The notes under the pieces are model-generated. The model worked only from the letters and a program-made list of their open reading frames with translations, did no database searches and was not told the origin of the DNA. DNA of 64,000 nucleotides from Limnephilus marmoratus. Taxonomy: Eukaryota > Arthropoda > Insecta > Trichoptera > Limnephilidae. A program made the translations under genes and the position numbers. Position 1 is the first letter of the stretch. Each line of letters starts with the position of its first letter. The stretch is taken from the NCBI GenBank assembly GCA_917880885.1, contig OU862908.1, positions 56,379,819-56,443,818 of the forward strand, read 5' to 3'. Of the stretch, positions 55,290 to 64,000 are shown in pieces.

Positions 55290-56319
55290 ATAAATCAACA
55301 GAAAGCAAGATATGAACAAGTTAGGGGTTCCAATATTGATATATTTACTAGAGTGGGTCATTTAAAAAAATATATTTTAAAATCTAAGAGCGATGAAAGG
55401 GTGCCAAATGGGTTAAAAACGACGTGTTTAAATTTTTTAATTTCTGACACGATCTTCTTCCTCCGGATCCGCTTCAAAGTTTTGAAAATTTTCATTTTTA
55501 GGGGTTATTTCTAGTGTATATAAAAGTTATTCCGTGGCAAATGTAGTATATTATATTTACGAAATCATTTACAAAAAGTCCCAAGATAGAGTCTCGCAAA
55601 ATTATGTCGAAATTTGAGATTAATTAAGAAGGATTTTGCTGGTTTTTGAATACACTGCTTTGAGATAATTTGAATTACATCCATATATTTTTTAAATAAA
55701 TAAATCAAAAAATATTCCCTCTATTTCGTGTTTTATTGAAAAATAGTTCATTTTTAATGGTTTATCTAACATTATTTTAAGATTTAATAAGGGTGGGTTT
55801 TTCACTATTATGTAAAATTTCAAAATCAACCCAGAGGAAGAAGATGATATACAAATATTATTTAAAAAATTGTGTGTTTATATATCTTCACTTAACACCC
55901 TTTTATCACTATTAGACAAATCAAAACCAGATTTTTTTTCCATACGATCGTTATTCACCTTAATATTTACTGAATCCATTTTTATTATACCAGCACTTTG
56001 CTGAATCCTAGCGCAGGCAATGTTTAGCGATTTGTTTTAGTTTCTGTTTTATTTTATGTTACGGTTAAGTCAGGTTTCCAGCGGCCAAATGTTTTCAAAA
56101 CATCGAACAAAAATATTGTGTCGCGGACATAACGTTTTTTGTTTTCAATCGGCTACAAAAAACAAAAACGTTTTGATCCTGCCCCAATGTCAATCTTTGG
56201 TTCAATATTTGTGATAATATTGTCGCTGGAGACCCGGCTTTTTCTTAGCACACAGCCATTTTGAATAGTTCAATAACAAAATAGTTATTGATTTTCGCAA
56301 TTTAGAACATTTTTTATTT
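55290..56319. other. AT-rich non-coding stretch
   Basis: Nothing recognised. Confidence 0.45.
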
Positions 56320-56410
56320 ATTAATTTTAAAAACCCAGATTGGCTTTTAGAACATGATGTATTTTACATGATTTACTGTATGATACAGAGACTAGAGAGA
56401 TTATAATGTG
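56320..56410 (-). repeat. Possible LINE-D 3' UTR remnant
   Basis: TTGGCTTTTAGAACATG, TACATGATTTACTGTATGATA and ACAGAGAC resemble TGGGCTTTTACATGACG, GTTTATAATACAGAGAC at 62770-62810, in the 3' UTR of LINE-D. Short and diverged. Confidence 0.35.
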
Positions 56411-56557
56411 TAGATAACAAAAATAATCTTTAAAAACATGAAAATAATGGTAGATATAAAGTTGCATTTATATGTATAATATTATATATTATCGAAAAAT
56501 AGAGAAAAGAGCAAGAAAAATAAATACAAATTGCAGATGCGGAATACATAATAATTA

Positions 56558-57099
56558 GTGTCCGACCGAAACAGGACTTTCTACCGAAACCGAAACCGAA
56601 TCTTCGGTATCTGTCTCAACCGAAACTTTTTTAGACATGGTAAAAATCTATTGTTTACTGAAAATTGGCCCTTTTTACACTTATACAGATGGTTTACACG
56701 TGTTAAATGAAATAATAAAAAAAAAATAATTGAAGTACTTATTTGAATTTTTCAATTTTTTTTAATATCACTGCTATAAAACAAATATATTAACAAAACA
56801 TATTAACTACTTCTTGGAACAAAAAATTGTCAATAAACAACACTTATAAAGGAAGGAACTTATTAATTGAGTATTTTAATTTTAATTACATTTACAATCA
56901 CAACATTCTTATTACACGTGTTAAATGAAGTAAAAAAACATTAATTGAAGTATCTGAACTTAGAGTTTCGGTGCGGCCGAAGGTTCGGCAGATTTTCTGC
57001 CGAAACCGAAACTGATGCCGAAACTAGATTTTTTTGCCGAAACTCGCCAAAACTTGCAGAATCTTGCCGAAACCGAAACCGAACCTTCGGTCTGTTACA
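56558..57099. mobile_element. hAT-like MITE rich in CCGAAACCGAAACC
   Basis: CCGAAAC words point towards both ends (GTCCGACCGAAACAGG left; CCGAACCTTCGGTCTGTTAC right). AATAATTA flanks it at 56550-56557 and 57100-57107. The TIRs are imperfect (GACCGAA core). Two internal blocks share TTTACACGTGTTAAATGAA/TTACACGTGTTAAATGAAGT (56692, 56913). No ORF. Confidence 0.6.
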
Positions 57100-57159
57100 A
57101 ATAATTATATAAGATCATGATACGTAATTTCAGTCACTAATAATAAATATAAGTTCATG

Positions 57160-57477
57160 ATACGGTTCATGGGATATGATATTTGTCTAGGTTTTGGTGA
57201 CGGATGTGTTTCCCAGGATCAGGAGAGCTGGTGGAAGGAGACCTTTTGACCTCCAGCCGGACTCTCTCGACCCATCACCTTACACCGCAATGGGAAGGAT
57301 GGATTCATACATCATTCCTGGACACATTGAACTTCAGATTCCCCCTTATACCTTATTCCTTACCAGAACTTCTTCTCTCCTTCCTTTCCATAAAAAGACT
57401 CCACACAGCACCCCCTAGGATGACAAAGGACCTGAGGGATTTTTCTGGGCCTCCTGTGTGGAGCTAATGTTAAAAAA
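57160..57477 (+). mobile_element. Repeat P, plus copy
   Basis: GGTTCATGGGATATGATATT, TTTTGACCTCCAGCCGGACT, GGATGGATTCATACATCATT and CCAGAACTTCTTCTCTCCTT. The tail AGGATGACAAAGGACCTGAG, GGGCCTCCTGTGTGGAGCTA and an A run follow. The open frames here are short and unsupported. Confidence 0.75.
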
Positions 57478-57907
57478 AATCGAAATAGACACCACGACAG
57501 TGCCCATTGCTAGACATAAAGGCACCCATCTTTATAAAGTTGAATCTAAAAACTATGGCGCCCTTTTTCAAATTTCGAGTGTAAAACCGTAAAATTGAAT
57601 AGTGACGGCACGCAAATCAGGAACCGGACCTCAATAATAATTTAATAAATTTAATTAAAGTTCCCAGCACGTATTGAGATATTATTTTGGAAGACGGGAT
57701 GGAGTTATTGAAATATCCAATGCGCCGGGAGCCATCAGCCGCCAGATCGAAGAAGTAGAAAGTCCGAGGATGGCGGGAACCTCAATCTGCACAACGCTTT
57801 GATATTAAAGACACAAGATTGGGTTTGTGGTAATAATAATTGATATTGATTGCGCGAGATTGGCTTCCATTGAATAAAATGAACACAATTATGTGTATGC
57901 TCACCAG

Positions 57908-58279
57908 CAGTAGCGTAGCGAGGGGGGGGCGGTGGGGGCGGACCGCCCCGGGTGCCACCCAAAGAGGGGTGCCACTCGACCAAGATATTGCATACACATG
58001 AACACGGTCTGTTATTTATATTTTTGTAACTCTATGGCTCCCCGAGGAGTGCCCCGTATTTTGTGTGTCCGTCGGTCGTTTATAGGCGGAGTAGCCTATA
58101 TTCTGAAATTCTCTAGCCACCCCACACCCCCCCCCCCTCCCAGGGTGGACCAATTTTATGAAGTCAAAATTAGCGTTTTGGATTTCTCAAGTCAACTTTC
58201 ATATGGGGGGGGGGGGTGACACTACGCCCCGGGGGGGTGACTTCCGCCCCGGGTGCCACCCATGCTAGCTACGCCACTG
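57908..58279. mobile_element. hAT-type MITE with CAGTRGCGTAGC ends
   Basis: CAGTAGCGTAGCGAGG on the left and, inverted on the right, CAGTGGCGTAGCTAGC. A perfect 8-bp duplication CTCACCAG lies at 57900-57907 and 58280-58287. The CCCCGGGTGCCACCC block occurs near both ends. 372 bp, no ORF of its own. CAGTGGCGTAGC is a very common end of insect hAT MITEs. Confidence 0.92.
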
Positions 58280-58289
58280 CTCACCAGAC

Positions 58290-59219
58290 TATCGCGTCGC
58301 ACACCGTAAACTCGATGAATAAGAAATAATATTTAAGGCGATCCAATAGTTCAGGAAAAAATCAAAAACGGAATTTTCGCCCTTTGTGGGAGGAGTTTAA
58401 AAATACTTGAGAAAAAGCTTTTGGAAAGGTTGGAAAAGGTATTTGAGAATTTTTTTTACAGGTTGATTTCGTAAATGCCTGTAAAAAATATTAATTCCTT
58501 TTTTACGCATTGTTTATTGTAAGAAAACGGAAATTTCACGAAACTAAGCGACGCGGAGTCACGTGACTATCTCCCGCTCCGGCCGGGGCGTGACTGATAC
58601 GAAATAGGTATGGTGTGCATGTTCTTGTGCCCATGCCATAAGGGTCACTTCAAGAATCCAAATTCGTAGAGTGCGGGCCGGATTGATTGATGACAAAAAT
58701 AACAACGAGAAAATGTATGTTTTATTTTATTTTGTGAAGTTTGGGCGTAAATATAATTTTTTTGCGATTATTATAAAAGAAACTAAATTTACCACATTAT
58801 ACAATAAAACCAAATCCAAAAAGGGGTTTATAAATAGGAGAGTTTGGACTTGAAAGTGTTTTTTACAGACCTTATACTTTCTTTTTTATAGGTTTATTAA
58901 AAGACTTACAAAAAAAAAATTACCGATATTTGTAAGGGCCAAGGTGTGTTCTACAAGCAGTATTTAATTGAAGCATCTATAATACTTATGAGCCATAAAA
59001 TTTTCAAAACAAAAACATATGATTTTGTATGATTTTGCATTATTTAGTATGACTTCATCTTAAGTACGTACATATTTTACATAGGAAACTTCTAGTTGTA
59101 AAAACAAATCTAATATTGACTTTTCTAAATGTAGGTACAAAGTACAAATCGGTATAAATGTTATGTAAAACATCTTCCCGTCATGTTCTTGCGCAATCTT
59201 GATCTCAATAATCAGGTGC
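58290..59219. other. Non-coding stretch
   Basis: No gene or clear repeat. The plus frame 58671-58853 has no motif. Confidence 0.45.
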
Positions 59220-59227
59220 CTGATTGG

Positions 59228-60054
59228 GGAGGCGTCTACTAATATCTACAGTAATTCCAAAAACTGAAAAATCGGACTAATATCTATGAGAACCAAAGTG
59301 CGTACGAATATCTACAGCTCAAACTGCTGACTAATATCTATGAGAACCAAAGTGTTGACGAATATCTACAGCACTGGCAGAGGTCGGATTTGCAATTATG
59401 TATAGCATATTGGAATAACGAAATATTGCGTATGCAATTTAAAAAACTTAATTTATGTATGTAAATAATTTATGTATGTATGTAAAAATCCCTAATATCG
59501 GACTATTGGACACATTTAGCTGAATATTAAGGATTCGGGTTTTTGTTTTAACAGCTTTCTTTATTTCGAGTGCTTCTAAATTATTTAGTCTGTTACCATG
59601 ACCATTTCTATGTCAGTTAGGTTAGGTTAGGTTGTGGTGCCATGTATTTCGAAATAAATAAATATCTTTGTATTATGACCTCCATGTTTGTTCAATAAAT
59701 CATTGTCCTCGTAAACAGCAAAATACGTAATATTATGCAAAAACTTCATGTACGTACTTCAAACGTTTAAGCCTTTACGTAATTAGTAATTACGTATTTG
59801 AAGTAATTTATGCTTTTCCGTACAACCTCTTGTTCAGCTGCCCTCTGTAGATATTAGTCCAACCTACGCTCTGTAGATATTAGTTCAACCTACGCTCTGT
59901 AGATATTAGTTAACACTGGGACCGTCGTAGATATTCGTCCAACCTTAGCTCTGTAGATATTAGTCAACACACTGAAGTTCGTAGATATTTGTCCAACATA
60001 TGAGCTGTAGATATTCGTCCGACATACAGGCTGTAGATATTAGTATCCGGAGTC
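59228..60054. mobile_element. MITE with subterminal GTAGATATTAGT arrays (repeat S), copy 2
   Basis: Five inward TAATATCTA-type motifs on the left (59236-59370) and eight GTAGATATTMGT motifs on the right (59846-60046). Flanking 8-mers CTGATTGG and CTGTTGGG match at six of eight positions. It shows the uninterrupted site corresponding to 32319 in copy 1. A 0.3-kb block (about 59522-59833, with TTAGG three times) is absent from copy 1 and is probably a separate insertion. Confidence 0.8.
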
Positions 60055-60099
60055 CTGTTGGGACTCAGGGGGTCTCAGGGGGTCTAGCACAGTGAAATA

Positions 60100-60535
60100 G
60101 ACAACTTTACAACTTCGGATCGATAGGTGTAACTACCGATGATTTTATACCGTTTTCCCGAGTTCGGCCGCACTGTTGATGGCTAGACCGATATTGACAG
60201 GGAATAAATAAGAAATCGATACACGATGGCAACACTGGCGAATCTGTTTAAGGATTTATATACGTAAATATAAACGGCTTTGTAAAAATTAAAAATACTA
60301 ATAAATTGACAATTTTTAATTGAAATACTAACTTTAATGTACATTGGCGCTTCGCATGTACTTTTTAAGACTAAACGGGAGTTAATTAGTGAGGACTTTA
60401 GTCATATTTCATCCACTTTCGTTTCTCCAAGATCGAACGGAAAAAATTGATCTCGTCTTAGACGAATTATTTAAGTCTATGGATCAGAGCTTCGTTAGTT
60501 CACCTCCATTCATTAATGAATGGGAGGCATGGGAA
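60100..60535 (+). repeat. Repeat R, copy 2
   Basis: Aligns with 46035-46490 through CGGATCGATAGGTGTAACTA, AGGGAATAAATAAGAAATCG, TTGAAATACTAAC, TTTAGTCATATTTCATCCAC and AGTCTATGGATC. Confidence 0.7.
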
Positions 60536-61174
60536 TTTTAAAAGCGTTGAGATGGGTCATGATTCATGATACAAATAAGTTCGAGACATACAGGTCTCAC
60601 TTACATCTGCCATCTAGTATAATCCCTGCCAATGGAAATACAGGAATCTTTTCCACTAATGAACACGTATTTCTCGTGTGTGATGGCCTAGGGGCGTAAG
60701 AACATTTCCAGGAAGAGTTGGTGTTGGTTGGTTGTGATATAAAGAGCGGTCCATTTGCTACGCGGCCGCACAGATTCGTTCTGCTATAATGGCGTCTGGG
60801 CCTGCTGATGCTTCATCTTGCCTTTGTTGCTTTTGTTCCTTGCTTTCTCTCTAAGCCACAAATATAATAATATATTTATTTATTTTGAATTTCACGCCCA
60901 GCTGATGTAAAAATATGTGGTTTATTTTTTTAATTTCATAAAGAACATTGGTGTCGCGAAACTGCGACTCCACTGAAAATTGGCGTTGTTCTTTTGCTGC
61001 AGAGCCAAGCCTATGCAGCCCTCGAAGGACCCCGAAACTACGTGAACTCTAAGTTATATGGGACGACTAAATAGCATACACTCGCAAACCTGATAGATAG
61101 TTAGTCGATAGTTCAGATCTGGGCTTTTGGAAAATTAGATAAGCCCAGACTGGAATAAAGAAAATAGGACTCAC
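60536..61174. other. Non-coding stretch
   Basis: A short ATG frame at 60789 (MASGPADASSCLCC, stop after 20 codons) and GCGGCCGC at 60763 are the only notable items. No gene called. Confidence 0.4.
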
Positions 61175-61224
61175 CGTTGCAGATGGGGCCTCACTGATCT
61201 CCAGTTTGTGGTGTACACTTCTCA
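61175..61224 (-). CDS. Candidate internal exon (weak)
   Basis: On the minus strand AATTAAACAG precedes and GTGAGTCC follows a 50-base stretch open in one frame (RSVHHKLEISEAPSAT). The donor is strong and the acceptor has a poor pyrimidine tract. No family recognised; neighbouring exons not found. Confidence 0.22.
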
Positions 61225-61267
61225 CTGTTTAATTTAAAATTCGCAATATTCTTATAACAAGAGGTTA

Positions 61268-61431
61268 GGGAACGTACCCAAACTACGTGACCAACTTTTT
61301 GCAATTTTTAACCCCCCCCCCCCCCCCGGTGACCAAAATCCTAAGCAATCTGCCGCTCATTTGTATGGAGCGTGACATTTTGAAGACCCCCCCCCCCCCC
61401 TAAAAGTGTCACGTAGTATGGGTACGTTCCC
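61268..61431. mobile_element. TTA-flanked C-tract MITE
   Basis: Ends GGGAACGTACCC and GGGTACGTTCCC are perfect 12-bp inverted repeats and are followed inwards by ACTACGTGAC/GTCACGTAGT. TTA flanks both sides (61265-61267, 61432-61434), as for PIF/Harbinger-type elements. Two long C runs lie inside. Partial copy at 30885-31013. Confidence 0.75.
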
Positions 61432-61659
61432 TTACGATACATGCGCCCTGTCTGAGATGTTATTTTGTAGTGAGCAGCAAAAAGCACACTGTCACCTCTC
61501 CAAAGTTGAGTATTTCTTGCAACAATTTTTATGGTGACATTTGGGAAGGAAAGATTAGGTAGGTGGGATAAATTCAGGATTTTGACATATCTACCCACCA
61601 AGTCTGCGAATGCAATACCCAATCAATCCCATATAAAAATGCGCGAACAAACATCTAAA

Positions 61660-61712
61660 AAAAAAAAACGAGTGTGCTTTAGACCACACGACTGAAGTAA
61701 AACTTCTTTAGC
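61660..61712. repeat. Terminal segment of repeat R, isolated
   Basis: AAACGAGTGTGCTTTAGACC, ACACGACTGAAGTAAAACTT matches 46523-46573 closely. Confidence 0.7.
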
Positions 61713-62021
61713 CCCATGTATATGATAGGAAGAGAGAAAGAAAATGAGCACGCGCACTGCTCTCTCTTGCTCCTACAGTGTGATACAGATAATAGGCCTG
61801 CACTGTGTCTTAGATATACGAAACATAACTGGCTATGAGAGAAAGAGAGAAAGAAAATGTATGCTCGCACCTCTCTCTCTTGCCCCTACAGTAATATACG
61901 AAACGTAACTCTCTCTCTTTCTGCCTTCACTAACTACCACACATAATACGCACAATTTCTAAAAAATAGATTTAAATATCTTTTTAAAAAAACCCCAACT
62001 AAGAACAAAATAGGTTCTTAA

Positions 62022-62170
62022 GGGGCATATATTAATAACGTGAACAGTTTTTCTTCCAATCTAGACCCCTCCCCCCTTGGTGAGATAAATTTGGGCCACT
62101 TCGTATATTCTTTTCAAGTAACGTGAGATTTTGCTGGACTGCCCCCCCGCTTTTGAGCTCACGTAATTGA
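62022..62170. mobile_element. TTAA-type C-tract MITE, copy 2 (3' end lost)
   Basis: Preceded by TTAA (62018-62021). Starts GGGGCATATATTAATAACGT and contains CCACTTCGTATATTCTTTTC as in copy 1. The right end stops at GAGCTCACGTAATTGA, where a repeat P copy joins; the outer terminal bases and the second TTAA are missing. Confidence 0.7.
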
Positions 62171-62583
62171 GGAGGTCCTAAGGAAACAATTTCCCGGGGG
62201 GGCTTATGCTATCTTTGGGGACGCTGTGTAGAGGGTCTCTTTAGGGAAAAGAAGATGTTCTGGGAAGGAAAAATATATGAAGGGTGGGCAGGAATCTGGG
62301 GGTCAATTGTCCAGGAGTGATGGACGAATGAATCCATTCCTCCCACTGCGGTGGAAGGCAATGGATCGAGAGAATCCGGCTGGAGAAATCAAAAGGTCTC
62401 CCTCAACCAGTCTCACCCGATCCGGCCCGCCACGCAGTATGTGGCAAATGCATACGCTGCCAAGACATAGACAAACCCCACTCCACGAACCCGGGCACCG
62501 CTGCTAAACGTAGCGAACCACTTGGGATGACCTACGGCAGGAGTGTTGGTTATCCAAAAAATGGTTCCCGGGGTGGCGGTGAA
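62171..62583 (-). mobile_element. Repeat P, longest minus copy
   Basis: In minus orientation: CACCGCCACCCCGGGAACCA, CCAAGTGGTTCGCTACG, GGGTTTGTCTATGTC, GGAGGAATGGATTCATTCGT, CTTCCCAGAACATCTTC and the start of the tail hairpin. The poly(A) is absent and the 3' end is cut at CCTCC. The plus frame 62277-62507 is antisense to the repeat and unsupported. Confidence 0.75.
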
Positions 62584-62727
62584 CTGGGATAGATAATAAG
62601 GTGTTGTTTAAAAAAATAAGCGTGTTGAATGGTAGTCGGAAGTAAAATATTTTCACTTATCACACTAATTACCAAATTGATAAATCGACAATACTCGAGT
62701 GAAGTGAAATGTCACGAAACTGCGTTA

Positions 62728-63850
62728 TTTTTTATTTTATTTTTATTAATTTATTAATTTTCAACGCCCTGATGGGCTTTTACATGACGAGTTTATAATA
62801 CAGAGACAGTTTTTTTTTAAATAAAAAAAGATAAACTATAAAAATATAACTAGTAAACATCATATGAAAGGTAGGTATACAGATAAATTTAAGGAAAGAT
62901 AGTGCATTACAATAAAAGAGAAAGTTTCCAAGTTGTAAATGGCGTAGAAATAAACTAGTAGGTATGTTAGTAATTACAAAATTTACAGGTGACTGTTAAA
63001 TGTGATGAATAATACAAGACAAAATGCAAGACACATAAAAAGAAAACGCTAACAAGTTTTTACACTGTAGATTAAAATAGAAATACACAAATATATGCAA
63101 TAGACCCTATGTGATGCTCCTTAGATATCAAAATATTCTACATAAAAATATTGTTCAGATATTTCTTGAATAACGGTAAACTTGTATTGAATACATCGAT
63201 ACTTGAGGTGAATTTGTTCCCTAGTGTGTGTAATCGAGAAATTGGTGCATGTGTGTGGTAGTTAGTTACAGAATTATTGTTGCAGAATAATATGTTTTGC
63301 CTTGTCGCTCGAGTTGGTACCTTAAAGTCAATGAGATGCAGGAGTTCGCAATAATCTAATTCGGAGTGAATAATTTTAAACAAAAAAGTAAGGTCGTTTA
63401 TTTTTCTTCTGTTTTCTAGGGAATGCAATTTAAGTGTATTTAGTAAAGATGTGTAGTTAATGTGTTGAATAGGTATGTGTAACTTGAAGTTAATAAATCT
63501 TAAAAATTTGTGCTGCACTCTTTCGATATTTCTTATATGAATTTGATAATATGGGGACCAAACTATGGAATTGTATTCCAGCAAGCTGCGTACGAGTGAC
63601 AAATATACAATTTTTATAACTTCCAACGAATCGAAGTCTTTGATTGTTCTGATTATCCTTAATCCTAGTGTTTTCATGCCTTTGTTAGTTATTATTTGTT
63701 GTATGTGATTTATAAAATTTAATTGCGTATAAAAAGTTAATCTATGGAGTTTTTCATAAGTAACCAAATATTTTTGTCCTACAAAAAGTTTCAAAAATCG
63801 ATATCTAGATTGTGTTTTTCACACAAAATTAAGTGTATCACATTAAAAAA
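62728..63850 (-). pseudogene. LINE-D: 5'-truncated Jockey/CR1-like RT C-terminus and 3' UTR
   Basis: The minus frame 63794-63138 encodes 218 residues including LNFINHIQQIITNKGMKTLG, VYLSLVRSLLEYNSIVWSPY, IERVQHKFLRFINFKL and LHSLENRRKINDLTFLFK. This is the thumb region that follows the YADD palm in CR1/Jockey LINEs. Upstream (63795-63850) related residues (KTQSRYRFLKL) continue but with a stop. The palm and endonuclease are missing and may have been lost on insertion. The 3' UTR (63137-62728) has AAAGCCCATCAGGGCG near its end and an AATAAATTAATAAAA tail. Confidence 0.83.
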
Positions 63851-63954
63851 GTGGATCGTTTTCCAATTAACAAATAATCACAGTGAGAACAGATATACCA
63901 TAAGAGTGAATTTAAAAACAAAATCTTGAAATTAACACGACAAGTGATATTTGA

Positions 63955-63992
63955 ATTTGAAACCATTTGAATTTGAATTTGAATTTGAAGTT
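63955..63992. repeat. (TTTGAA)n simple repeat
   Basis: About six imperfect units at the right edge of the window. Confidence 0.85.
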
Positions 63993-64000
63993 TGAAGACA

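Noticed and set aside
57719..57790. Minus-strand exon after GCGTTGTGCAG
   Set aside because: Two frames are open and no credible donor follows, so coding could not be supported.
59617..59633. Telomere or subtelomere
   Set aside because: Only three TTAGG units, inside a MITE copy.
60789..60851. Short ATG frame MASGPADASSCLCC
   Set aside because: Only 20 codons, no splice or family evidence.

Overview
The window looks like AT-rich, TE-dense DNA from an insect. An aphid-like hemipteran is my best guess, based on the LINE, mariner and hAT families and the frequent TAGGTACCTAC-type words; nothing in the sequence fixes the species. No complete host gene is visible. Almost everything recognisable is mobile DNA or its debris, plus a few weak candidate host exons, mostly on the minus strand.

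The left third (2.2-21.7 kb) is a three-layer nest that can be resolved to the base. A full-length minus-strand I-type LINE (LINE-A, about 5.5 kb without insertions, bounded by 10-bp target duplications GACAAAATCG at 2205-2214 and 21685-21694) was interrupted twice. A gypsy/Ty3-type LTR retrotransposon (4566-13637, two 1086-bp LTRs with only two differences that I can see, 4-bp TSD CTGT) landed in its reverse transcriptase. A plus-strand CR1/Jockey-like LINE (LINE-B, 15835-20675, 6-bp TSD ATAAAC) landed in its ORF1. Removing each insertion with one TSD copy puts the LINE-A reading frames back in register. The LTR element has an intact gag (10568-11722) and an intact pol (7371-10579). They are joined by a classic -1 frameshift heptamer, A AAA AAC, directly before the gag stop. 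No env is visible. Both LINE ORF2s carry one apparent frame break, each in an 8-base homopolymer.

The middle (21.7-38.9 kb) holds smaller dead elements. These are two copies of a Jockey-like LINE 3' end, an internally deleted mariner (26896-27846, DD41D spacing, TA duplications), an I-type LINE tail, a TTAA-flanked MITE split by another repeat, and two hAT-type elements with 8-bp TSDs. There is also a MITE family whose ends are arrays of a GTAGATATTAGT motif. Inside one copy of it sits an unfamiliar 1964-bp transposon (32327-34290) with 12-bp TIRs, an 8-bp TSD and a broken gene whose product I cannot match to a named transposase superfamily. That is the best candidate for something undescribed.

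The right half (38.9-64 kb) is mostly non-coding. It contains interlocked inverted repeats in A-B-A'-B' order (47.6-48.5 kb), seven dispersed copies of the 13-mer TCGCGGGTGCAAC within 1.25 kb (50.86-52.11 kb), RTE-like 3' remnants, several MITEs with clear TSDs, and a LINE fragment at the right edge. Many of these repeats occur twice or more within the window, which helps define their boundaries.
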